Source of the DNA: Acidobacteriota bacterium
GTDB taxonomy: Bacteria > Acidobacteriota > Blastocatellia > Pyrinomonadales > Pyrinomonadaceae
Direction of reading: 5' to 3'
Assembly (NCBI GenBank): GCA_019639115.1
Contig: JAHBSM010000004.1
Span: 124,001-188,000, forward strand
Length of the DNA stretch: 64,000 bases
Shown: positions 9,315 through 17,964 of the stretch, piece by piece
Numbering within the stretch: position 1 is the stretch's first letter
Layout: every line of letters begins with the position of its first letter
Translations under genes and position numbers: made by a program
The notes under the pieces: generated by a model
Databases searched by the model: none
Told to the model about the DNA's origin: nothing
Seen by the model: only the letters and a program-made list of their open reading frames with translations

Positions 9315-10148
9315 ATGACAAAAAGACTGATAATAAATGCTGACGATTACGGCACTTGCCCTGAAGTGAACAGGTCGATCGAGTATCTGATCACTCAGGG
9401 GCGGCTCAAGAATGTCTCCGTCGCGGCAAACACCGCATTCTCAGCCGGGGCGTTCCAATTCCTGCGTAGCCGGAAAGATTGTTCCGTCGGGATACATCTA
9501 AATATCGTCGAGGGTACGCCGGTGTCGTTCGACGCCGAGGTCCGCCCGATCGTCGGCGCCGGAGGCGAATTCCTACCGCGCGATCGTTTGCTGGCGCGAT
9601 GGATCAAATCGCCGAGGGCCGTGTTGCGAGCATGCGAGGTCGAGTGGCGGTCGCAGATCGAGCTTCTCGCCCGAAACGATATCACTGTCACACACGCCGA
9701 CAGCCATCAGCACATACATGCGTTCCCGCCGTTCTGGAAATTGCTTGTCCGTCTCTGTGAGGAATACGGTATCCCGGCCGTCAGAACTCCCCGCGAGAGG
9801 AACAAGATCAAGAGGCGCTCGCTGCCCGCATATCTGCTCAGCCGTTCGTCGATGTTGGCGGATCGAATGACACGGCAGACCAAGATACGGACTAATGATC
9901 ATCTGCTCGGTTTCAAGAGAGCCGGGTCGTATCTCGAACACGATCTCCTCGAGGACCTCAAGAACCTGAAGGAAGGCGTGACGGAACTGATATGCCATCC
10001 GAGCATGCAAAATGGCGTCCCGTATGCTGATTATCTCGGTGGACTCGAGCATCGCGCCCTGGCAGGCACTGCGGTCTGGGACGAGATCGCATCGCTCGGG
10101 ATCGAACTGACCACCTGGCAAAAGTTCGCGGAGGAAGGGAGAGAATAA
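9315..10148 (+). CDS. ChbG/YdjC-family carbohydrate deacetylase (HpnK-like)
   Basis: Metal-dependent deacetylase fold, 277 aa. Metal and catalytic motifs are clear: INADDYG near the N-terminus, VGIHLNIVEG, and HADSHQHIHAFP. Known members deacetylate chitooligosaccharides or act near hopanoid genes (HpnK). Here the setting between a DPM1-like GT2 (10 bp upstream) and an ArnT/GT39-like enzyme (3 bp downstream) suggests deacetylation of a lipid-linked amino sugar. That substrate assignment is inference. Confidence 0.88.
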   Translation: MTKRLIINADDYGTCPEVNRSIEYLITQGRLKNVSVAANTAFSAGAFQFLRSRKDCSVGIHLNIVEGTPVSFDAEVRPIVGAGGEFLPRDRLLARWIKSPRAVLRACEVEWRSQIELLARNDITVTHADSHQHIHAFPPFWKLLVRLCEEYGIPAVRTPRERNKIKRRSLPAYLLSRSSMLADRMTRQTKIRTNDHLLGFKRAGSYLEHDLLEDLKNLKEGVTELICHPSMQNGVPYADYLGGLEHRALAGTAVWDEIASLGIELTTWQKFAEEGRE

Positions 10149-10151
10149 GAA

Positions 10152-11663
10152 ATGGCCCCATCTGAGCGAACGGCTTACAGCAGTTTCTCCCGCGCATGGG
10201 CTGTCGCGGCCACGCCGCGAACTCTAGCGATCTTTTTGTCGATCTGGGCCGCGGTCATACTCTTTGGCGGGCTTCAGAGCGGCGATCTCAGCGGTTACGA
10301 CGATGCAGTTTACGCACACGAAGCGCGCGAGATGTTGAGGTCGGGCGACATCTGGACACTGAGCTTGAACGGTCAGCCGGATTTCGATAAACCGCCGCTT
10401 TTTATCTGGCTAGTGGCGCTGTCGTTCAAGATATTTGGCACGAACGATCCGGCAGCGAAGATACCGGGAGCGGTCTGCGGATTTGGTGCGATACTGCTGG
10501 TCTATTTGTTAGCGGCCGAGCTTGGCCGTGAGGACGGCGACGAACTCTCGGAATGGACGCCTGCTGTCGCGATGCTCTCGATCGCTACGACACAATATTT
10601 TCTAAAGTATTCGACACACGCGATGACCGACGTGCCATTCGCGTTCCTTTTCCTGCTCGCGATCTATGGATACGTCCGCTCCTGGCGTTCACGGCGATCG
10701 GGCGGGTGGATGCTGGCCGCCGGGGTCGCGACGGGGCTTGCCATGCTCACACGGGCTCCGGTCGGACTATTCCCGATCGCGATCGTTGCACTTCATCTGA
10801 TCTACTCAAAGCGGGCACGCGGGCCGGCACTCGCGCATTTTGCGGTTTATTTCCTGATCTCGCTTTCTATACCGTTGGTATGGTATGCGATCGAGTTCTC
10901 GATATTTGGCAACGCTTTCATCGAACAACACTTGAGGAACGTGGTCGCGCACTCTGCATCAAAGACCGAGAGGACGGCGCTCGATTCATTCTTTGGCCTG
11001 TTCGAGTATCCCGCCCTCTTGGCCAAACTGTATTGGCCTTGGATACCGCTGGTCTGCGTTGGATCGGTCATGGCGATCCGCAAGGCGATAGACAGCCGTG
11101 ATGCGGCGGCTGGACTCTTGTTGATCTGGGTTCTGGCCGTGATGGTCCCGCTTAGTTTCGCCGATGCCAAAGTGCTGCGTTATATCATGGCTGCGTTCCC
11201 CGCATTTGCGATACTCGCGGCGTGGGGCGTTATCAAAATAATGCCCGCGAGGTGGCTCCCGGCAAGTTCCCGAGCTTTGATCCTGATACTAGCGATCGTT
11301 GGCATGGTCTCGCTCGTTTCGCCGACGTTCACGCTGCGTGCCGTGGACATGAAGGCCATCGCGCCTATTTCTGACGCCGCGGCCCGTCCGGACGAAAGGG
11401 TCGTCCTATATACGTCGGGCGAACTGCAGTGGAACTTCGCAAATCAACTGCTGTGGTATGGCAACCGCTACTGCACACATATCAAGGACCTGGCCGATAT
11501 CCGTAGGATGGCTGCGGACGGAGGCGGTTTTGTTCTCATAATCGACAAGGACTCATACGCCCGGCTGTCGTCATCGGTCAAAGAACCGATGGTGATCTTG
11601 GGCGAATCACCCAAGTTCTACTGCGTAAGGATCGGTTGGCCGTCGCTGGTCCAGCATTCCTAA
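10152..11663 (+). CDS. GT39/ArnT-like membrane glycosyltransferase
   Basis: Polytopic transferase of 503 aa that uses a polyprenyl-phosphate sugar donor and acts on the periplasmic side. The first periplasmic loop has the expected acidic motif in SGYDDAVYAHEAREML and the downstream DKPPLFIW signature of the PMT/ArnT group. About 10-11 hydrophobic segments follow between residues 20 and 400, with a soluble C-terminal tail. It starts 3 bp after the ChbG stop, so it is in the same operon. The acceptor could be lipid A, a glycan or a protein; the sequence does not say which. Confidence 0.87.
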   Translation: MAPSERTAYSSFSRAWAVAATPRTLAIFLSIWAAVILFGGLQSGDLSGYDDAVYAHEAREMLRSGDIWTLSLNGQPDFDKPPLFIWLVALSFKIFGTNDPAAKIPGAVCGFGAILLVYLLAAELGREDGDELSEWTPAVAMLSIATTQYFLKYSTHAMTDVPFAFLFLLAIYGYVRSWRSRRSGGWMLAAGVATGLAMLTRAPVGLFPIAIVALHLIYSKRARGPALAHFAVYFLISLSIPLVWYAIEFSIFGNAFIEQHLRNVVAHSASKTERTALDSFFGLFEYPALLAKLYWPWIPLVCVGSVMAIRKAIDSRDAAAGLLLIWVLAVMVPLSFADAKVLRYIMAAFPAFAILAAWGVIKIMPARWLPASSRALILILAIVGMVSLVSPTFTLRAVDMKAIAPISDAAARPDERVVLYTSGELQWNFANQLLWYGNRYCTHIKDLADIRRMAADGGGFVLIIDKDSYARLSSSVKEPMVILGESPKFYCVRIGWPSLVQHS

Positions 11664-11777
11664 CACCGAGGACGCAAGTGTCTATCGACAGCACCGCGGG
11701 GGCCGGATCGCGCTTGCGGCGGTGTTTTGACGCGTCTAATGTGCGAAAATAAAATCTCAGTCTAGGAGAAGATCGAT

Positions 11778-12533
11778 TTGAACAGTAAACAATTCGAAGG
11801 CAAAACCGCGATCGTGACCGGAGGTACGCGCGGCATAGGAAAGGCGATCGTTTTGGAATTGGCTCGCGGGGGCTGCAGCGTCGCATTCAACTACGCGCGA
11901 AGCGCGGACGAGGCGGAATCGCTCAAGAAAGAGGTAGAGGCCCTGGGGGCGAGGGCCATCGCTGGTCAATGCGACGTGGCAAATACGGAGGCGGCAGCAG
12001 ATTTTACCAAGTCGGTCGCGGGCGAATTCGGTTCGATCGACATTTTGGTCAACAACGCAGGCATCACGCGAGACCAACTGATACTCAGGATGAAAGAGGA
12101 AGATTGGGATGCCGTGATCGACACGAATCTCAAGGGTGCGTGGAATTTCTGCAAGGCCGTGCTTCGCCCAATGATGCGCAATGAGAGCGGCGGTTCGATC
12201 CTGAATATCTCATCGATCTCCGGCGTCGTCGGTATGCTCGGCCAGTCGAATTATTCGGCATCAAAGGCGGGCATGATCGGCCTGACAAAATCGCTTGCCA
12301 AAGAGGTCGCAAGCCGTAAGATCACCGTGAATGCTCTAGCGCTCGGCCTGGTCGAGACCGAAATGGCTTCGGAGATGAATGCCGAATTCCGTGAGAAGAT
12401 ACTCGCACAGATTCCGCTTGGCAGGCTGGGCAATGTCAGGGAAGTCGCTGAGATCGCGTGCTTCATGCTGTCTCCTGCCGCGGCGTATATTACCGGCCAG
12501 GTGATCCAGGCTGACGGCGGCCTAGCGATGTGA
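11778..12533 (+). CDS. fabG: 3-oxoacyl-[ACP] reductase-like short-chain dehydrogenase
   Basis: NAD(P)H-dependent reductase, 251 aa, typical FabG size. The nucleotide motif is TGGTRGIG (14-21), then NNAG (92-95) and active-site N117, S146, Y159 and K163 (YSASK). The C-terminus ends ITGQVIQADGGLAM as in FabG. The start is a TTG at 11778, supported by a good AGGAGA ribosome site at 11764-11769; no ATG fits. It is followed after 6 bp by a rhomboid gene. Other SDR substrates cannot be excluded because no other fatty-acid gene is adjacent. Confidence 0.85.
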   Translation: MNSKQFEGKTAIVTGGTRGIGKAIVLELARGGCSVAFNYARSADEAESLKKEVEALGARAIAGQCDVANTEAAADFTKSVAGEFGSIDILVNNAGITRDQLILRMKEEDWDAVIDTNLKGAWNFCKAVLRPMMRNESGGSILNISSISGVVGMLGQSNYSASKAGMIGLTKSLAKEVASRKITVNALALGLVETEMASEMNAEFREKILAQIPLGRLGNVREVAEIACFMLSPAAAYITGQVIQADGGLAM

Positions 12534-12539
12534 CCGGCA

Positions 12540-13283
12540 ATGTCCATTTATGAGATCCCGCCGGAGCCAGGCGGCGAAGAAGGCGAAGTCCCTAACGAGG
12601 AGCAGGAGCAATACCTGCCTCCACCGCCCGTCTATACGATCATTCTGCTCGGCTGCTATGCGGCAGTCTTCATCGCACAACTGGCTTTTGGGCTGGAGCA
12701 TTCTATCGAGGCAGCGGCATTCATCAAACCGCGTTTCATTACCGAACATGAATATTGGCGTCTGCTGACCGGGGCTACGCTCCACGGCGGGCTGCTGCAT
12801 ATCGGGTTTAACTCGTATGCATTTTACAGCTTTGGCCGTATCTCGGAGATCGTGTCGAACCGTGCGCATCTGGCCAACGTCTTTCTGCTTTCGGCTATCG
12901 CGGGCGGAGCCCTGTCGCTTGTGTTCATGCCGACGGGCACATCGGTCGGGGCGTCCGGCGGCATCGTGGGCGTCATCGGCTATCTGGCGGTTTACAGTTT
13001 TCGCAGACGGCAATTCATCGCTCCCGAATTTCGCAAGAATATGGTCGTTAACATCGGCTTCATTCTCATATTCGGTCTGGTGCTGCATAATGTGGTGGAC
13101 AACTATGCTCACATCGGAGGGCTGGCGATGGGTTCGCTGTACGCGCTGTTGCAGGTGCCGGACGATCCGCAGACGGACCCAAGAGCCGGAAGCCGCCTAT
13201 TGGAGATATCGGGTCTGTTATCGGTCGGTATCTATGCCGCCGCATGTATTTACGCTATTGTGGCGATAATTCGTCCCTTCTGA
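12540..13283 (+). CDS. Rhomboid-family intramembrane serine protease
   Basis: Cleaves transmembrane substrates within the inner membrane. The protein is 247 aa. An acidic, proline-rich cytoplasmic N-terminus (1-30) precedes six or so membrane segments. The catalytic dyad is visible: S139 in GASGG and H191 in NYAHIGGL. The oxyanion-region LHIGFN (H87, N91) is also present. It is 6 bp after fabG and 10 bp before trmB, likely one transcript. Substrates are unknown. Confidence 0.93.
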   Translation: MSIYEIPPEPGGEEGEVPNEEQEQYLPPPPVYTIILLGCYAAVFIAQLAFGLEHSIEAAAFIKPRFITEHEYWRLLTGATLHGGLLHIGFNSYAFYSFGRISEIVSNRAHLANVFLLSAIAGGALSLVFMPTGTSVGASGGIVGVIGYLAVYSFRRRQFIAPEFRKNMVVNIGFILIFGLVLHNVVDNYAHIGGLAMGSLYALLQVPDDPQTDPRAGSRLLEISGLLSVGIYAAACIYAIVAIIRPF

Positions 13284-13293
13284 TCCGATCGAG

Positions 13294-13923
13294 ATGCCGC
13301 GAGTCAGAGTCCATCAGCACGTTAACCCGCTGTCGCCGTTCTATCGGCAGGAACCAAAGCCGATCCTCGTCGATTCGGTCTTCGCCGATCCCAAAAAGCC
13401 GCTGTTCCTTGATATCGGATGTGCACGCGGGCGTTTCCTGCTTCGTATGGCTGAAGCGGTGCCGACGTGGAACTACCTTGGCGTCGAGATACGGTATCCG
13501 CTGGTAGATGAGGCAAATCGGCTGGCTTCCGAGGCCGGACTCGTGAATTTGCATTATGCTTTCTGCAACGCGATGCTGTGGCTCGACCGGCTGATATCTG
13601 AACTGCCGGCCGGGAGTCTGCGTCAGGCAGCGATCCAATTCCCTGATCCGTGGTTCAAGAAGAAACACGCCAAACGACGTATGGTCAACGCCGAAATGGT
13701 CGAGACCATCGCCCGATACATGGCCCCGGGTGGGAACGTATTTGTGCAGACCGACATCGAACCGCTGGCAGACGAGATGTTCGAATTATTTCGAGCAGAT
13801 CCGGGCTTTGCGGAATTGCCGATCAATGCAAATCCGTTTCCGGTAAGGACCGAACGGGAGACCGCAGTGGAGGACAAGGCCCTGCCTGTGTTCAGAACCT
13901 CATTCGTAAAAAGGGCGGGTTAG
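13294..13923 (+). CDS. trmB: tRNA (guanine-N7-)-methyltransferase
   Basis: Methylates G46 in tRNA using SAM. The protein is 209 aa. The SAM-binding stretch LFLDIGCARGRFLLRMAE and the conserved FPDPWFKKKHAKRRMV catalytic block are diagnostic of TrmB. The ATG at 13294 follows the rhomboid stop by 10 bp. It ends 2 bp before the end of the convergent def gene, so there is no room for a terminator between them. Confidence 0.95.
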   Translation: MPRVRVHQHVNPLSPFYRQEPKPILVDSVFADPKKPLFLDIGCARGRFLLRMAEAVPTWNYLGVEIRYPLVDEANRLASEAGLVNLHYAFCNAMLWLDRLISELPAGSLRQAAIQFPDPWFKKKHAKRRMVNAEMVETIARYMAPGGNVFVQTDIEPLADEMFELFRADPGFAELPINANPFPVRTERETAVEDKALPVFRTSFVKRAG

Positions 13924-13925
13924 GG

Positions 13926-14417
13926 CTATTTCCAGCTCTTTTCCTTCTTGAACCGTTTGACGACCATATCGCGACGAAGTTTTGGCAAGTGATCGATAAA
14001 GAGCTTGCCGTCGCAGTGGTCGGTCTCATGCATAAAGCATCGTGCGGCGTAGCCCTCGGCCTCGCGTTCGAACCATTCGCCATTCAGGTCCTGTGCACGC
14101 AGCGTCGCCCTCAACGGACGTACCACGACCGCGGGCACCTTTCCGACCGAGAGACAGCCTTCCTGGCCGGATTGCTCGCCTTCGGTCGCGACTATCTCGG
14201 GATTAGCGGCCACGAGTTTGATCCCGTCACAATCCATGACAAAGAATCTCAGTCCGAGTCCTATCTGCGGAGCGGCCAGCCCGACGCCCTCGGCGTGGTA
14301 CATCGTGTCGAACATATCATCGGCAAGAGCCGCTAGTTCGGAGTCGAACCGCTCGACAGGTTTGCCCACCTCGGCAAGGACGGTTCCCGGATATTCTGTT
14401 ATGGTGCGGACGGCCAT
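13926..14417 (-). CDS. def: Peptide deformylase
   Basis: Removes the N-formyl group from nascent proteins using a metal ion. The protein is 163 aa. Motif 1 GVGLAAPQ (44-51), motif 2 EGCLS (metal-binding C88), and motif 3 HETDH (H130 and H134 with E131) are all intact. It is the last gene of a minus-strand run and ends face to face with trmB. It starts 2 nt after the stop of the small zinc protein, suggesting coupling. Confidence 0.96.
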   Translation of the reverse strand: MAVRTITEYPGTVLAEVGKPVERFDSELAALADDMFDTMYHAEGVGLAAPQIGLGLRFFVMDCDGIKLVAANPEIVATEGEQSGQEGCLSVGKVPAVVVRPLRATLRAQDLNGEWFEREAEGYAARCFMHETDHCDGKLFIDHLPKLRRDMVVKRFKKEKSWK

Positions 14418-14419
14418 TA

Positions 14420-14629
14420 TCAGCGCGGGATCACGCCGCGGCGCGATTGCCGGTGAAAGCCGGGAGCGGCGTTGAAACCTTTCTCTTCACGCGCAAGACA
14501 GCGCCAGCATACCGTTCGTTTGCCGCCGTCCGGGGTCAGGATCTCGTTGAAATGGGTCTCTTCTCGGTCACACTCCGAGCATCTGGCCGGAGGGCGTCGG
14601 GTCGGTTTCGGTTCGAAAATATAGGCCAT
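14420..14629 (-). CDS. Small two-CxxC zinc-ribbon protein of unknown function
   Basis: A 69-aa product, start MAYIFEPKPTRR at the ATG at 14629, supported by an AAAGG ribosome site on the minus strand; a longer upstream extension has no support. Cysteines C17/C20 (CSEC) and C41/C44 (CWRC) would form one zinc ribbon. The tail is basic. It is packed directly against def (2 nt), so it may be expressed with it. No function is recognised. Confidence 0.7.
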   Translation of the reverse strand: MAYIFEPKPTRRPPARCSECDREETHFNEILTPDGGKRTVCWRCLAREEKGFNAAPGFHRQSRRGVIPR

Positions 14630-14694
14630 TGTGTGTAAACCTTTATCCGTGATTTTACCGATACTATCGCCGGCGACAAAGCCGGGCCGGGACG

Positions 14695-15795
14695 TTATTC
14701 GTTGACCATTACCTCGACAGGATCGATGCCTGCAGCGCGCCACGCCGGATAAAGCGCTCCTATCAAGCTCCCGACGATAGCAATGGCGACCGCAGTGATC
14801 ATCCAGCCGGCGTTGAATTCGAATGGCAGCTCAAAGCTGCGTCCTATTAGCCATGATGCTGCGAAAGAGCTGGCGAACCCAAGCAGAACCCCAAGGACCC
14901 CGATCATGAGGGCTTCGCCTTCGATAGCCCGAATAATGAATCCGCGCGAAGCTCCGAGTGATTTGAGGATGCCTATCTCCTTGCGGCGTTCGGTGATGGT
15001 CGTGTACATCGACAGGAGCACGAAAATCGTTGACACGAACGCTCCGAGTCCGACAAGCACACGGAGAAATGTCTGGAGTCCGGGCACGCGTTCCTGTGCG
15101 TCGATCACCAGATCGCGGGTGAGGTTGATCTTGTTGTTCGGCAGTTTTTCATTTATTGCGGCCGCTACGTCCTCGACACGTGCATTGTCTTTGATCTTGA
15201 CGAGGATGTAGGTGCACTTGTTCTCTTTTTCGAGGACATTCTGCAAGGCCGAAAGCGTCATTTTGATCCGCGAGCCGGACGGCGGCTCAAAGACGCCGAC
15301 GACCGTGTAGAACTTGCTGCCGAACAGCTCGATCTTTTCCCCGACCTTTGTCTCGAGCGTTTTCATTTGACGTTCATCGAGTATCACTTCGTCGTCTGCG
15401 GCCGGAGCCCTGCCTTCTGTTAGGCGCATTCCATTCATCGCGGCAAAAGCTTCCCATTCGACGCCGTCGATCTGCTGAATTCCCCAGCGTCCCTTTGTGT
15501 CGGGCGTGATATATCGCGCGACGGGAACAGCAGCGGCAACTCCGTTGATCTCAAGCAGTTTTGGGACGTAAGCGGTGGAAACGTTGAGGTTCGAGCTGTC
15601 GAGCTCCATACCGCCGGGCCGTGCGAATACGATCTCGGCCTTCCAATTGGTGGCTCGCCGGGCCATATCCTGCGTCATCCCGCGCGCCAGCCCGGTGAAC
15701 AGCACCACGAGCACGACGCCGAGAGCTACGCCGACGATGCTGATGAATGTGCGGAACGGCCGCACCTTTAGGTTTGCTAATACGAGTTCAAGCAT
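14695..15795 (-). CDS. FtsX/MacB-type ABC transporter permease
   Basis: Permease of 366 aa. One N-terminal transmembrane helix (about residues 15-37, RTFISIVGVALGVVLVV) is followed by a long periplasmic MacB-PCD domain, then three C-terminal helices (FtsX fold) between about 240 and 355. No ATPase partner lies next to it, which is unusual since MacB-type permeases normally need one; it may be encoded elsewhere. The start overlaps the end of the GT4 gene by 8 nt, so it belongs to the same minus-strand operon. Confidence 0.85.
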   Translation of the reverse strand: MLELVLANLKVRPFRTFISIVGVALGVVLVVLFTGLARGMTQDMARRATNWKAEIVFARPGGMELDSSNLNVSTAYVPKLLEINGVAAAVPVARYITPDTKGRWGIQQIDGVEWEAFAAMNGMRLTEGRAPAADDEVILDERQMKTLETKVGEKIELFGSKFYTVVGVFEPPSGSRIKMTLSALQNVLEKENKCTYILVKIKDNARVEDVAAAINEKLPNNKINLTRDLVIDAQERVPGLQTFLRVLVGLGAFVSTIFVLLSMYTTITERRKEIGILKSLGASRGFIIRAIEGEALMIGVLGVLLGFASSFAASWLIGRSFELPFEFNAGWMITAVAIAIVGSLIGALYPAWRAAGIDPVEVMVNE

Positions 15796-17134
15796 CGATC
15801 GATCTCAAATGGTCGAATCCGGCCGATAATTCGGCGTCGGTATAGAGCGATCTTCGCTCATTGAAATCCTGCCATAGCCGGTCGTAGGTCGCGATCAGGT
15901 TCTCGGTAGAGCGTTCGCGAGTGTTGGCCCGCGCCGTATCGAGGGCACGCGCCACCTTATGTTCCACCTTTTCGCCGCCGTCCGCGATCTCGAGAATAGC
16001 GGATGCAAAAGCCTCAGGCTCGGGATCGCAAAGCCAGATATTATCATTCGTCGCATACGAAAGGATACCGCCGCCGTTCGGTGCCACGGTCGGCAATCCG
16101 GACGCCATAGCTTCGAGCGGCGCGATGCCAAATGGTTCTCGCGGATTAGGATGCACGAAGATATCGGCATTTGCATACGTATCGGCAAGTGACGCTTTGT
16201 CGAGATGCCCGAGGCGAATGACCTTACGCTCGCCGATCGCGGCGCCGTCGGCAAAGAATTTGTCGGCAAGCGGGCCGTCGCCGGCCACTAGCAGCCGCAG
16301 GTCGTGCTGTGACCGCTCATTCGCCGTCCGGAACGCGTCAAGAAGCAGCGGTACATTCTTCTCCGGCGATATTCTGCCCGCGTAGAGGACGATCTTTGCG
16401 GACTCAGGCAGCCCGGCCTCGCGAATGATCTGCTGCCGAGCTGCCGCCGAGCGCCGTTCAGGCGTGAACTGCACAGCATCGACCCCGCGGGGACAAACGG
16501 CGACGCGTTCGCTCAGCGGGATCATGGGAGCGCGAAGCAGCCGCCACATCTTACGCGCGACGCGCGAGTGGCTGACGGCATTGGCCGCATCAAAGAATTC
16601 GCCGGCCGTGTAGTCTGAGTTGGCTATATGAAAGTCGTAGCCGGGCAGCAGGTACTCGCCCATTAAACGTCGAGCGAACCATTTGCCGAGGCGGCCCTCG
16701 CTGAGGAACGATCCGATATTGTCGTCCATACGCTCACATGAGAAATGGACGAGCATTGGCCGGCCGATACGTTTGAATTTACCTATGCGGATCATAGGCC
16801 CGATAAAGCTGAGAGTGTACTTGTCAGTGACCTCGATGATGTCGGGCTCCAGCTCGAGCAGAATGCGGCGAATCACCGAATCGCCGGCCATGTATTGCCA
16901 GGGCATCATGATCCGATACCGTTTGTCGAAAACGGGCGAATACTTCGCCGGTACATAATAGATCGTTGCGTAATCGTTGACCTGCTCTACCGATTCCTTT
17001 TCTCCCGGAACTATCAGATCCATACGCCGCCCGAGCCGTCCGGCGGCCGCAAGCAGATTGTTGTACGACGTGCTTATGCCGCCCGAGGAACGGTGATAAT
17101 AGTTGGTGATATGGACGGATCTGATCGACGACAA
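15788..17134 (-). CDS. GT4-family glycosyltransferase
   Basis: Retaining GT-B glycosyltransferase, about 448 aa. N-terminal acceptor domain text HITNYYHRSSGGIST and the C-terminal nucleotide-sugar domain VLYAGRISPEKNVPLLLDAF plus HPNPREPFGIAPLEAMASG (EX7E motif) are typical. I place the start at the TTG at 17134, just after the upstream stop (17139), because an ATG at 17215 would add an unlike extension overlapping the upstream gene by 77 nt. The true start could still differ. It probably builds a surface or exported glycan together with the other GT4 gene nearby. Confidence 0.88.
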   Translation of the reverse strand: MSSIRSVHITNYYHRSSGGISTSYNNLLAAAGRLGRRMDLIVPGEKESVEQVNDYATIYYVPAKYSPVFDKRYRIMMPWQYMAGDSVIRRILLELEPDIIEVTDKYTLSFIGPMIRIGKFKRIGRPMLVHFSCERMDDNIGSFLSEGRLGKWFARRLMGEYLLPGYDFHIANSDYTAGEFFDAANAVSHSRVARKMWRLLRAPMIPLSERVAVCPRGVDAVQFTPERRSAAARQQIIREAGLPESAKIVLYAGRISPEKNVPLLLDAFRTANERSQHDLRLLVAGDGPLADKFFADGAAIGERKVIRLGHLDKASLADTYANADIFVHPNPREPFGIAPLEAMASGLPTVAPNGGGILSYATNDNIWLCDPEPEAFASAILEIADGGEKVEHKVARALDTARANTRERSTENLIATYDRLWQDFNERRSLYTDAELSAGFDHLRSIDA

Positions 17135-17138
17135 GACG

Positions 17139-17945
17139 TTAGCGGCTGCGGTGGTAATGCTCGTAAACAAGGGACGACAAGACGGTGGCAAGAGCCAGGA
17201 GCAGCATGCCGTCAACTCCCCAATACATCAATCCCGGCAACTCCTTTCCGCCGCCGTATGTCCAGAACGGGCGGTTGGTCAACGCCCACCCCACGAGCTG
17301 AGAGAAAAGTCCGAACGCCGCGAAAGCCAGCACAGCCATCACGATCGCTCCGCGTCTGAGCATTGCTGAGATCTCGTTGGGGATGAACGCAACGAAATAG
17401 AAGATAAGCACCGGGATCTTCTTGACGTCGTGGAAGAAAGATTTGCTGCCCGCCTCGCCCACAATCATCACGTCTCGACGCATTATGAACAGCGCAAAAA
17501 GGGCAGAGAACAGCGAAACGCACACAGATCGGACGACCGCGGCCGTCGTGTGCTCGGCAGTATCCGTGATCCGCGAGAAACCGACCTGCAGCAGATATTC
17601 GAAGACGTGGCTGATAAGCGGGACGACGAGTAAAATGGAAAAGAGCGCCTTCCAGGCCGGCTCTACCTTGCGAAACGACTGGATCAACGCGCCGCTAAGC
17701 CCGGCAAATACGAAACGGAAAGCGAACTGGACCGCAGCCGCCGCAAGCGCGAGTTTGACGCTTTCCCGGCCGGCCAGATACGTGACCAGGAATATAGGCG
17801 CACGAAGCACGCCGCTCAGCACCGCTCCTTTGTAATTCCAATAGCGGATGAACTGTCCGGGGTCGCGGACGACGCTCAGCCAGGCCTCCGTTATAGTAGT
17901 TTCGCTGGCCGAAGGCTGAGGATCATCAAAGGTCATTTCGTTCAT
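17139..17945 (-). CDS. Multi-pass membrane protein of unknown function
   Basis: A 268-aa product. After a soluble N-terminus (1-45) there are about six hydrophobic segments, including VSLFSALFALFIM, IPVLIFYFVAFIP and AIVMAVLAFAAFGLFSQLVGWAL. No catalytic motif is visible and I do not recognise the family. It is enclosed between two GT4 genes (4 bp and 19 bp gaps), so a role in glycan assembly or export is a guess from context. Confidence 0.75.
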   Translation of the reverse strand: MNEMTFDDPQPSASETTITEAWLSVVRDPGQFIRYWNYKGAVLSGVLRAPIFLVTYLAGRESVKLALAAAAVQFAFRFVFAGLSGALIQSFRKVEPAWKALFSILLVVPLISHVFEYLLQVGFSRITDTAEHTTAAVVRSVCVSLFSALFALFIMRRDVMIVGEAGSKSFFHDVKKIPVLIFYFVAFIPNEISAMLRRGAIVMAVLAFAAFGLFSQLVGWALTNRPFWTYGGGKELPGLMYWGVDGMLLLALATVLSSLVYEHYHRSR

Positions 17946-17964
17946 TGTCTAATACTAAGGCGTT

